From positions 1 to 16,816 of the forward strand of contig CALRVN010000032.1 in assembly GCA_943371625.1 (NCBI GenBank): DNA of 16,816 bases. Direction: 5' to 3'. The position numbers were made by a program, and so were the translations under genes. The notes under the pieces were generated by a model that was given only the letters and a program-made list of their open reading frames with translations, had not been told where the DNA came from and searched no databases. The DNA is from Hyphomicrobium_A sp943371625. Its GTDB lineage: Bacteria; Pseudomonadota; Alphaproteobacteria; Rhizobiales; Hyphomicrobiaceae. Positions 6,720 to 12,855 of the stretch are shown here, piece after piece (position 1 is the stretch's first letter; each line of letters starts with the position of its first letter).

Positions 6720-7077
6720 TCCGTCCGAGGGCGTCTTCAGCAAATCCAACTGAAGCAACCGAACGTGCGGTGTCCGTACCCGCCATTGGAACCGGCACGT
6801 TGAGCCGTGCATAGTAGGCCCGCACGCGCTCGTGCTGCAGTTCACCCGCGTGGTAAAGCGCGAGGGCATCTTCATCACCGTCCAGATGCATTTCGAGGGC
6901 GACAATGCTTACGCGCCAGTGGCCGCCGCGCTTGCGGCCGAGCGCATATCGAGAACACCATTCGCGCGCGGTTGTCTCGCCAATGCCGGCACGCGTGGCG
7001 GCTTCAGCAATGCTTTTGGCTTCGTCTGGATTGTAAGGCCGCAGCACGATGCGGCTGTCCTCTGTTGTCCTGTTCAC
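6694..7077 (-). CDS. Small helix-turn-helix protein
   Basis: A 127-aa protein. Residues about 14-45 (PYNPDEAKSIAEAATRAGI then TTAREWCSRYAL) form a MerR/excisionase-like helix-turn-helix, followed by a basic wing RKRGGHWRVS and a helix VALEMHLDGDEDALALYHAG. It probably binds DNA as an early-operon regulator or small-terminase-like adaptor; the sequence does not separate these. The chosen start is GTG 7077, 10 bases after GGAGG and 2 bases past the stop of the HNH-like gene. A TTG at 7083 is closer to GGAGG and is an alternative. The open frame extending to 7182 adds an arginine-rich stretch that is the shadow of the upstream gene. Confidence 0.72.
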   Translation of the reverse strand: MNRTTEDSRIVLRPYNPDEAKSIAEAATRAGIGETTAREWCSRYALGRKRGGHWRVSIVALEMHLDGDEDALALYHAGELQHERVRAYYARLNVPVPMAGTDTARSVASVGFAEDALGRNGGNDRVL

Positions 7078-7079
7078 GA

Positions 7080-7652
7080 TCAACGATCCTCCGGGATGGT
7101 GCCGTAGTGCGCGGCCACGCCGCGCTTCATTTCGATGAAGCCGCTGGAATGACCGCAGCGGTGATGCTTGGCGCAGACCCACGCAACATCGAGCCAGTGC
7201 TCCGGCTCATAGCTCCAATGATGTCCCTCAATATGCTTGCCCGAGCGGCAGCCTTTGGCGCTGCATGTCGTGCCACGTACCAGCCGTCCCGACTTCACTG
7301 CGGCGCTCACTGCGCGCACTGCGGCTTGCTTGTGCGGGTACCGAGTGGAGGCTTTCTTGAGCGCCCGCCGGTGCGTCTGCTGCCACGCCGACTGGCTCTC
7401 GCGGACCTTGCGGCGCCTTCGGGCGGCCAAGCCCTCGGATACTGGCTTATGGCGTCCGGTCTCGGTGCATTCGCGGCAGTGTTTGCGCAGCCCGTCGTGC
7501 GAGCCCATGTGCCGCCGATAGGCATGGCGAGGCTTTTCGTCTCGACAAGTTGCGCAGACCTTGCTTGCGGGGGGCGGGAGCGCCACGGCGGGATGAGTGC
7601 GACCGCGGCGAGCAGTGACCGTGCAGCTTTCATCCACGGAGGCGAGGATCAT
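7080..7652 (-). CDS. HNH-like zinc-binding phage protein
   Basis: A 190-aa protein with two metal clusters. The N-terminal one is CATC (33-36) with CREC (59-62), a CxxC/CxxC ribbon within RHAYRRHMGSHDGLRKHC. The C-terminal one is CSAKGC (130-135), IEGHHWSYEP (His 144-145) and CAKHH (160-164), resembling a compact HNH/HNH-like fold. Between them is a very basic helical linker (RRRRKVRESQSAW then THRRALKK). HNH proteins near packaging genes can assist terminase cleavage; others are homing or defence nucleases. A catalytic asparagine is not obvious, so it may be DNA-binding only. ATG 7652 was chosen; a GTG at 7655 is equally possible. It follows the replication gene after a 126-base region rich in repeats. 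Confidence 0.72.
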   Translation of the reverse strand: MILASVDESCTVTARRGRTHPAVALPPPASKVCATCRDEKPRHAYRRHMGSHDGLRKHCRECTETGRHKPVSEGLAARRRRKVRESQSAWQQTHRRALKKASTRYPHKQAAVRAVSAAVKSGRLVRGTTCSAKGCRSGKHIEGHHWSYEPEHWLDVAWVCAKHHRCGHSSGFIEMKRGVAAHYGTIPEDR

Positions 7653-7690
7653 CACACCGCCCCCGCTGACTGCTCACGGCCTGGGCGCCT

Positions 7691-7743
7691 GTGACCAACA
7701 AGGTGGACAGGGGGACTTATAGTCCCCTGTCCCTTGTTGTCAC
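7691..7743. repeat. 53-base near-palindrome between replication and HNH-like genes
   Basis: The left arm 7691-7717 (GTGACCAACAAGG...GGGGGACT) and right arm 7721-7743 (AGTCCCC...TTGTTGTCAC) pair along their whole length, with only small bulges in the longer left arm, around a TAT turn. The core is GGGGACTTATAGTCCCC. There is no T-run beside the stem, so a simple intrinsic terminator is unlikely. It could be a cruciform-type origin element or a processed RNA hairpin. It starts 39 bases after the replication gene stop (reading minus). Confidence 0.7.
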
Positions 7744-7785
7744 ACGCTCGGTCACGTCGTTGTCGCGCTCTTGTCACGCTGTCAC
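7739..7785. repeat. Phased GTCAC pentamer array (iteron-like)
   Basis: Five GTCAC-type pentamers start at 7739, 7751, 7762 (GTCGC), 7773 and 7781, with steps of 12, 11, 11 and 8 bases. Three steps are close to one helical turn, which would put the sites on one face of the DNA. The array begins at the outer end of the near-palindrome and runs into the last codons of the replication gene. This looks like a protein-binding array; replication-origin iterons are the natural inference. Confidence 0.5.
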
Positions 7786-9455
7786 AAGGTCGAGAAAAGG
7801 TCCCTCTTTCCGAGGTTTCTTGAGGGTCGGGAGTGGATGTCACACCGCCCCCCAGCAGCCAAACATGATTGCCCAGTCGAGCAACCTGTGACGCGCTCTA
7901 AGTCACGTGTTGCACGTGAGAACGCTTGGCGCTCGGCGGACGATGTTGCGTCCTCAGCCGAGAGCCGCGCCGCGCGGCATGCCTGCCGCCAGTCCTCCAG
8001 CAGCACGAGCTTGAGCCCGTCCGGTAGACGCTGGTTTCTGTGCGACAGTGTGAACTTGCCCGCGATCGTAAGTTCTTCCAACTCACACAAAGCCCGCGCC
8101 GCCGGAGAGCCCTGTTTTGGCCGCTGCGGCTTGCGAACCTGAGCCGGACCAGCGTCACACTGCTGAACGACGCACGTCGTCACCGGGCGTCCGCGCGCGT
8201 CGTGACCGAGATCGACGACCGGCAGGGAGAACCTACAGATCAATCCGGTTTTCTCATCGCGCTGCTTGATGGAGTGAAGCTCGCGCTCATCGCCGTCGCG
8301 CTCGATGAGCAGAACCTCGTCCGCGCCGCCCATGATGTCGCCAGTGCCGCGAGGACGTTTGTTGTCACCGTGTGGAGGGTGATGGGTGAAAAGAACCGTC
8401 GCGCCGGTTTCTGCCGTTATCCTGGCTGCCTGAGCCCAGACTGCGGCCATCGTCGACGCAGCGTTTTCATCGGCGCCAGCGAGCGCCTTCGCCAGCGTGT
8501 CGATGATTACGACGCGCGCCGGACAGTCAGCTCGCTTGGCGAGCGCCTTCGTGGCCGCGATGATCTCTGCTACGAAGCTTCCACTTGCGGGCTGAGGGCC
8601 GAGTGAACCGGAGCGCTTGAGGACGCCGACGAGTTTCCCCGGGTCGCCGTACTCGCGATTTGCGGCTCTCAAGCGTTTGTTGAGGCCACTCCTGCCCTCA
8701 AGAGGCACGAGCAGCACAGCCCCCTGAGCAGTGGACCGCCCCATGAACGGTTGGCCCAGGGCAATGGCGTACGCCATGCGGACGAGCACGAACGTCTTGC
8801 CGGCTTGCCAGGGAGCGATAAGAATTGCGGCAGACCCCAGTGCCAAAACGCGGTCAATCAGCGGCGTGTGTTCGGGGTCCTCAGCCGCGTCGCCGGCCAA
8901 GTCGAATAGGCCGCCCGCCGAACTCCCGATCGCGACTGCTCTTATGGCCGCCAGGTGCTTGCTAGTAGCATCGGCCAACTCCGCTATGTCACTCGCTGGG
9001 TTGTCCCATGCAGCCCTCACGGCATCTTCAAGGCTCACAATCAGCTTACGCCGCGCCGCTTCCTCCCGAACGACATCGCAGTATCGGGGAAGGTTCCGAG
9101 GTATGGGCGCGCAGGCGGTCAGCGTGCCAAGGTACTGCCAAAGAGCTTGGCCGGGCACCACTTCCATGTCGGGGTTATCAAGCGTGCTGCGAAGAGTGAT
9201 GGCGTCAACGTGTCGACCGGCCCGGACCTCGGATCTCGCCGTTTCGAAAATCACAGAATGCTCAGGCACAAAGAAGTCCCCGGGCTCAACGTCCATCGTG
9301 AGAAATAGACTGTTGCAGTCGAGGCCGGCGCCGATGAGCGCCTTCTCGGCCTCGGTGTTTTGCGGAGGGTCGCGGGGTACGTCGCGCGCCCCGGAGATGA
9401 CCCGGAGCGTCGTATTGTTCAGGCCGGCATCTCGGCTAGCGATGAAATCAGCCAT
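7782..9455 (-). CDS. Replication ATPase, DnaB-N domain plus RepA-like RecA fold
   Basis: A 557-aa protein. Residues about 28-170 match the DnaB helicase N-terminal domain (PPQNTEAEKALIGAGL, then DFFVPEHSVIFETA and YCDVVREEAARRKLI). Residues about 195-420 form an AAA_25/RepA-like RecA core. The Walker A region is APWQAGKT (214-221), with Ala for the usual first Gly; Walker B is RVVIIDTL (about 314-321). A sensor-like FTHHPPHG follows (356-363), then DIMGGADEVLLIERDGD. The C-terminal about 130 residues are basic and helical. Such proteins drive replication of phages, satellites and plasmids as helicases or loaders. ATG 9455 was chosen, with GGGGG upstream; GTG 9461 is possible. A 7-bp hairpin (9464-9480) precedes it. 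It is the largest gene of the early block. Confidence 0.85.
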   Translation of the reverse strand: MADFIASRDAGLNNTTLRVISGARDVPRDPPQNTEAEKALIGAGLDCNSLFLTMDVEPGDFFVPEHSVIFETARSEVRAGRHVDAITLRSTLDNPDMEVVPGQALWQYLGTLTACAPIPRNLPRYCDVVREEAARRKLIVSLEDAVRAAWDNPASDIAELADATSKHLAAIRAVAIGSSAGGLFDLAGDAAEDPEHTPLIDRVLALGSAAILIAPWQAGKTFVLVRMAYAIALGQPFMGRSTAQGAVLLVPLEGRSGLNKRLRAANREYGDPGKLVGVLKRSGSLGPQPASGSFVAEIIAATKALAKRADCPARVVIIDTLAKALAGADENAASTMAAVWAQAARITAETGATVLFTHHPPHGDNKRPRGTGDIMGGADEVLLIERDGDERELHSIKQRDEKTGLICRFSLPVVDLGHDARGRPVTTCVVQQCDAGPAQVRKPQRPKQGSPAARALCELEELTIAGKFTLSHRNQRLPDGLKLVLLEDWRQACRAARLSAEDATSSAERQAFSRATRDLERVTGCSTGQSCLAAGGRCDIHSRPSRNLGKRDLFSTL

Positions 9456-9463
9456 GGCCACCC

Positions 9464-9480
9464 CCGTTGCGAGGCAACGG
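9464..9480. promoter_or_regulatory. 7-bp hairpin just before the replication gene
   Basis: CCGTTGC (9464-9470) and GCAACGG (9474-9480) pair perfectly around a 3-base turn. The stem ends 9 bases before ATG 9455 on the minus strand and touches the ribosome-binding region. It may damp translation of the replication ATPase or serve as an operator. Confidence 0.45.
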
Positions 9481-9554
9481 ACACACCGATTTCAAATGCA
9501 CAAGTCGCGGCGAATTTCGGCTTGCCGCTAGGAATCGAATATCGCATAACATCT

Positions 9555-9690
9555 GAGTTGTTTTCTCGTCTGCTGTTCGAGGGACGAACTCAAGGACGCC
9601 ACTGAAAACAACAGGCGATCCGCTGATCCCGGAAAGCCGCCTTTAGGCTAAGCCGAATTTTAAGCCCGTGCGTTTGGTGCGGGCTTTCGC
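9555..9690 (+). ncRNA. Candidate structured RNA in the replication gene leader
   Basis: This lies in a gene-free stretch of about 400 bases (9456-9856). GTTGTTTTC (9557-9565) pairs with GAAAACAAC (9604-9612), enclosing a GTTCG (9575-9579)/CGAAC (9585-9589) hairpin. An alternative GAGTT (9555-9559)/AACTC (9587-9591) pairing would compete with both. A terminator-like stem at 9662-9686 closes the unit. On plus it would be antisense to the replication-gene leader, a position like that of RNA regulators of replication or immunity. The same folds could instead act in the minus-strand leader. No promoter was identified. Confidence 0.35.
9662..9686 (+). terminator. Intrinsic terminator-like stem
   Basis: AAGCCCG (9662-9668) pairs with CGGGCTT (9680-9686), followed on plus by TCGCGTTTC, a weak U-tract. 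It could act on either strand; plus fits slightly better. Confidence 0.5.
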
Positions 9691-9745
9691 GTTTCGGCCG
9701 TTACGCCAACGGATGTGCGATACTCATTGGTTGTATAACTCAACT

Positions 9746-9774
9746 CGCCAGTGCCTCGAATTCGGCAAATGGCG
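9746..9774 (+). terminator. Second hairpin with short T-run
   Basis: CGCCA (9746-9750) with TGGCG (9770-9774) and TGCC (9752-9755) with GGCA (9764-9767) form one bulged stem. It is followed on plus by GCGTTTTCTG. This may be a terminator for a plus-strand transcript or may insulate the excisionase-side genes from the replication gene. A TATAAC at 9734-9739 lies just upstream, but no matching -35 was found. Confidence 0.35.
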
Positions 9775-9856
9775 GCGTTTTCTGTTTGAGCCACAGTGAG
9801 AGCCGAAAATCTAAGGAATGGCGTTCCTGCTCAAATACAGGCCACGCAGAGGCCTG

Positions 9857-10087
9857 CTAGGCCGCGCGTACTTCCTGCCCGCAGGCGTCCAGGTAGCGAG
9901 CTACTTCCCGGCGGCGAATACCTCTGCGCCGAACACTCAGCTTCAGGATCGCAAGGTCGCCCGCTTGTGCGCGGCGCTTGAGTGTTGCCGGCGACACCCC
10001 AATGATTTCAGCCGCTTCCCGGACCGAAATCACCTTATCGCCAGATCGAGGATCCGATGGAGGTTCGATTGCATTTTTGTGAAGCAT
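9857..10087 (-). CDS. Excisionase-like / AlpA-like HTH protein
   Basis: A 76-aa protein with a winged-helix-type HTH of the excisionase/MerR class: VISVREAAEIIGVSPATLKRRAQAGDLAIL (about residues 19-48), then a basic wing VRRRGIRRREVARYLDA. In integrative elements this small protein is usually the recombination directionality factor or an AlpA-type activator of integrase. Its place close downstream of the integrase pair on the same strand supports that. ATG 10087 is the natural start; the ribosome site is weak. A nested dyad (10094-10123) lies immediately upstream and is probably its own or another regulator's operator. Confidence 0.72.
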   Translation of the reverse strand: MLHKNAIEPPSDPRSGDKVISVREAAEIIGVSPATLKRRAQAGDLAILKLSVRRRGIRRREVARYLDACGQEVRAA

Positions 10088-10093
10088 TATCAG

Positions 10094-10123
10094 CGTTCTG
10101 TCCCGTTTAGATAAACCAGAACG
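10094..10123. promoter_or_regulatory. Nested dyad operator before the excisionase-like gene
   Basis: CGTTCTG (10094-10100) and CAGAACG (10117-10123) enclose GTTTA (10105-10109), GA, TAAAC (10112-10116). The inner and outer symmetric arms have slightly different centres. It begins 7 bases upstream of the minus-strand start at 10087. Position and symmetry suggest a repressor operator; an RNA hairpin hiding the ribosome site is the alternative. Confidence 0.5.
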
Positions 10124-10166
10124 TTAAAATGCATAAAGTGTCGTGAGGGGGCAAGAGCGCCACAAG

Positions 10167-10721
10167 CTACTTTTGGGACGTAAACCTGGGAGCGGGTGTG
10201 GCCGGCGGCAATGCCAACGCCCTACGGTATCTCTTTCGTAGCACCTCGGCGCTCTGGCCTTGATAATCTCGGTTTTTGCTGACCAATGCCTGGCAGGCGC
10301 TACGCTCTGCCAGCTTCCTCCGCTTGATTACGTCCTTCACGTCGTCGATCAGTTGCCCGTCTTCGTCGCTGAGCGAACGTTTGGCGGGTCTCCCGCCCCG
10401 ATTAGGCTCACACCCAACGTCCGCCGGCAGGGCATGGCGCGCCGCAATGAATTCCAAGCCAACTGGGGACAACCAAACGGAATATAAACGAAGCCGAAGC
10501 TCTCGGTCGGCTTCTGCGGTAAGCGGATGTTCAAATTGAGCAAGGACGCTCCGTATCGTACTAATTAGCCTAAGCGTAGCTGCTGCCCGTCGAAGTTGAA
10601 CGGGGGAAGTGATCCGGCTTGAGAGCCGCGCAAAGATTTCGGGCCGTTCTGCTTCATCCACGAGGACGCACAACGAGCGCCAGATTGACGTTGAGTATTG
10701 CTCGGCCTTACTGCGTGGCAT
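10167..10721 (-). CDS. Hypothetical protein overlapping the integrase gene
   Basis: A 184-aa soluble protein with no recognised family. The N-terminal half is helical (SIWRSLCVLVDEAERPEIFARL, RRAAATLRLISTIRSVLAQF); the middle has a basic GGRPAKRSL patch; the C-terminal half is lysine/arginine-rich (DVIKRRKLAERSACQALV then EVLRKRYRRALALPP). The basic tail suggests nucleic-acid contact. Its ATG (10721) lies 14 bases inside the end of the integrase gene, so it is translated from the integrase message. Genes coupled to integrases often affect recombination or replication control; that is inference only. Confidence 0.7.
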   Translation of the reverse strand: MPRSKAEQYSTSIWRSLCVLVDEAERPEIFARLSSRITSPVQLRRAAATLRLISTIRSVLAQFEHPLTAEADRELRLRLYSVWLSPVGLEFIAARHALPADVGCEPNRGGRPAKRSLSDEDGQLIDDVKDVIKRRKLAERSACQALVSKNRDYQGQSAEVLRKRYRRALALPPATPAPRFTSQK

Positions 10722-11931
10722 CCAATTTTTTCCGATAGGCTATTTGGGCGGCGAAGAAATCGCCCCATTTCTGCAGCGCCTCGCGCCGCTCCGGCAGATA
10801 CAGAGCTTTATTGTAGATTCCGGCCACTCCCGCTTTGTGACCCGACACGTGATTGACGATGGCCTCCACGACGTGGGGCTGCGAAAATCCCATCTCGTGC
10901 CAATGCGTGACCGCAGACCGGCGCAAGTCGTGCAGTACCCACGGGGACATGCTCTCGTTCACCCGCGCGCCCACTCTCGCCGTAGCAATCCTTGCGTCTA
11001 GTTCGCCCTTAGCCTTGGACCAGCCGGAAAACCCTCCCTCCCCAATCCCGAAGATGTGCGTGCGCTTCTCTCGCGGTGGGACGGCATCTAGGATAGCCAG
11101 CGCCTGCGCTGGCAGCGGCACGATATGCGGACGGTGGTTCTTCGTCCTCTCCGCCGGCAAGTCGATCTGCTGCTTGTCCCGATCGATCTCCGAGCGTTCG
11201 AGGCTGCCTATCTCAGACTTGCGCTGACCAAGGAGGATCAGGAGGCGCACAATCCGTCCGTAGTCGTCGTCGCGGCAGGCGCGCCAGATCTCGACCAGCT
11301 CCGAAATGGCCAGGACACGACTGCGACCCTCGCTCTGCGACCTCGCGGAGATGTTCTGAACGGGGTTGGTCTCGATGTGGGTTCGGTCGATGGCCCATGC
11401 GAAAAAGCCGCTTAGCGCCATCTTCGCGCGGTCCGCCGCAACGTTGCCGCGGGACGCAGCAATTTCGTCTAGTGCTGCCACGACGTTTGCCCGGCTGATC
11501 TCGCCGATCGGCATTGCCTGGAGCGATGCCCATGAGCGCTGCAAGTAGCGGGCGGTCTGGGAATGCGAAGATGCCCGCAGCCGACCGGCACAATCCTCAA
11601 GATAGTCTTCGACCAAGCTCGCGAGCGTAAGCTCCTTGCGATCGGCAGCAGCACGGACGGCCCGCTTGTCTGCCGCGAGGTCTTGCCCGATCCGGGCTCG
11701 GCTGAGGATCTCCGACGCGAGTTTTCGCTTCGCCGCGAGCGTCCCGGGCACCACGGGCCCGAGGCTCATCTTTCGCTGCTTCCGGCCTATGTTGTATTTG
11801 CAGAAGTAGAAGGCCTTGCCGCTAGAGAACTTACGGATCCCGAAACCCGGCAGCGCGTCGTCGAAGATCTGGATGTCCCGCTTGCCCCGCGGCACGACCA
11901 GTCGCTCGACTGTCCCCTCAAGCAGCTTCAC
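10708..11931 (-). CDS. int: Tyrosine recombinase / integrase, P4 type
   Basis: A 407-aa site-specific recombinase that inserts and excises the element at the tRNA-Thr site. Residues about 1-90 are the arm-binding DUF4102-like domain (ALPGFGIRKFSSGKAFYF, then RKMSLGPV). About 100-195 is the SAM-like core-binding domain. The catalytic domain shows Arg237 (LLGQRKSEIGSL), Lys264 (RTKNHRPH), His334 and Arg337 (LHDLRRSAVTH), His361 (VNHVSGHKAG) and the nucleophile Tyr373 (GIYNKALYLPERREAL). All key residues are present, so it should be active. The start is GTG 11931 with GGGGAAG just upstream; there is no better ATG. Its 5' end faces the tRNA-Thr fragment at 12094-12143, about 160 bases away, as expected for an attachment site. 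Confidence 0.93.
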   Translation of the reverse strand: MKLLEGTVERLVVPRGKRDIQIFDDALPGFGIRKFSSGKAFYFCKYNIGRKQRKMSLGPVVPGTLAAKRKLASEILSRARIGQDLAADKRAVRAAADRKELTLASLVEDYLEDCAGRLRASSHSQTARYLQRSWASLQAMPIGEISRANVVAALDEIAASRGNVAADRAKMALSGFFAWAIDRTHIETNPVQNISARSQSEGRSRVLAISELVEIWRACRDDDYGRIVRLLILLGQRKSEIGSLERSEIDRDKQQIDLPAERTKNHRPHIVPLPAQALAILDAVPPREKRTHIFGIGEGGFSGWSKAKGELDARIATARVGARVNESMSPWVLHDLRRSAVTHWHEMGFSQPHVVEAIVNHVSGHKAGVAGIYNKALYLPERREALQKWGDFFAAQIAYRKKLDATQ

Positions 11932-12093
11932 CCGACTTCCCCGCGCTTGCGGAACGCTGGCGGAACGTCACTTGGGGACGTCCGCGCGCGCTCCGGACCG
12001 AATCATCACGAGGTAGGTGATCTGATTTGCTCGTCTTATCAAGCCCTACGCGCCGTCCTGGTCGATTCTGATTCGTCCTGGCCGAGCGCCGAC

Positions 12094-12143
12094 TGTCATT
12101 CGTAATGACGGGGTCGGGGGTTCGATTCCCTCTTGCGGCACCA
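12094..12143 (+). other. Right attachment site: 3' half of tRNA-Thr(CGU)
   Basis: From TGTCA (12094-12098) through the anticodon loop TTCGTAA (12099-12105, anticodon CGT), stem TGACG, variable bases, a T-arm with TTCGATT, the acceptor strand TTGCGGC, discriminator A and encoded CCA (12141-12143), this reads as the 3' half of a tRNA-Thr. The 5' half is absent: the bases 70-76 upstream do not pair with TTGCGGC. A half tRNA beside an integrase is the expected displaced end of the target gene after integration, with the rebuilt complete tRNA at the other end, outside this window to the left. Upstream, CGTCCTGG occurs twice (12054-12061, 12074-12081) and may be recombinase arm sites. Confidence 0.75.
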
Positions 12144-12683
12144 TCCTCTTCACCGACATTACTGCTCTCCGCTGGGCCCCGGTCATGCCGTCGACGCATG
12201 GGCAAAAAGCGCCGCAATGGCGACCGCCCCACATGCCTGCTAGCGTCGACAGAAAAAGAAGTCCGACTGCCGGCCGCGAAAACCGGTCTCCACCCCCCCC
12301 CGCGAAGCACCGGCGCCTTCGTCGCAGCCATGGCGGTAATCGTGACGAGGCCCTCCAGCCAGGGCGAGAGCGTGCGCAACCAGTACGCGGCGTCCACCGC
12401 CCACAGCTCAAGGGCTGTAGCTGCTTCGCTGTTCACCCATTGCAACGCCAAGAACAATGGGATCCCGACCGCAAGTGCGGCGAGGTTGGCGAAGATGGCC
12501 GCGAGCCAGGCGCGGTCTGCGAAAAACCACCGCTTGATCGCGAACCAATCCGTGAGCGTCGGCGCGATCGGCATGAGCGCGAGTAGCGCGAGAATGAAGT
12601 TTACGAGCCCCGTGCGCGCGAGCGGGAAACGCCACGAGAAACGTCGCGGCAGCAATGAGCAGCCGTGCGTAATAGCGGTTCAT
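12144..12683 (-). pseudogene. Frameshifted membrane-protein gene
   Basis: Two reading frames together give one plausible protein. MNRYYARLLIAAATFLVAFPARAHG (from ATG 12683) is a signal peptide that continues out of frame into LVNFILALLALMPIAPTLTD, then AWLAAIFANLAALAVGIPLF and LWAVDAAYWLRTLSPWLEG, with three hydrophobic stretches. The switch falls at a CCCC run (12608-12611; GGGG in the gene). Removing one base joins the frames as HGLVNF. Further on there is a nine-C run (12293-12301). Beyond it the frame stays open into the tRNA fragment, where the translation is meaningless, so the true 3' end is lost or cannot be placed. The function of the parent is unknown. A sequencing error in the homopolymers is an alternative. 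Confidence 0.5.
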
Positions 12684-12855
12684 CGAAAATGTCCTTTAGC
12701 TGGGACACGAGATCGTCGACCCGAGCAGGCGGCGAAGACCGCCCAAACTGTACGAGCGGGCATCACCGCACATCCACTGGCCGCTCGACAAATGCGCGCT
12801 GATTGCTCGAACTTCCGCCGCGGTCAATATTCGACGCGTGCAATCAGGACCAACG

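Noticed and set aside
6720..6905. Upstream extension of the 73-aa ORF to 135 aa
   Set aside because: It would overlap most of the HTH gene and its extra residues look like an out-of-frame shadow.
6807..7694. A 295-aa plus-strand frame
   Set aside because: It is antisense to the HTH and HNH-like genes, with Cys/Arg-rich low-information sequence typical of shadow frames in GC-rich DNA.
7652..7843. A 63-aa GTG-start minus frame between the replication and HNH-like genes
   Set aside because: It consists largely of the translated GTGAC repeats and hairpin, overlaps the replication gene end, and shows no protein-like pattern. The TGATG junction with the HNH-like start is noted but not enough.
12068..12143. 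A complete tRNA-Thr gene
   Set aside because: The 3' half is convincing but no 5' acceptor strand pairing with TTGCGGC and no proper D-arm spacing exist upstream, so it is an attachment-site fragment.
11918..12655. A 245-aa minus-strand open frame read as a single protein
   Set aside because: Its C-terminal half crosses the tRNA fragment in antisense (giving the familiar GNRTPDP-type peptide) and the integrase leader. Only the N-terminal hydrophobic part looks like real protein, and it is better joined to the signal peptide in another frame.
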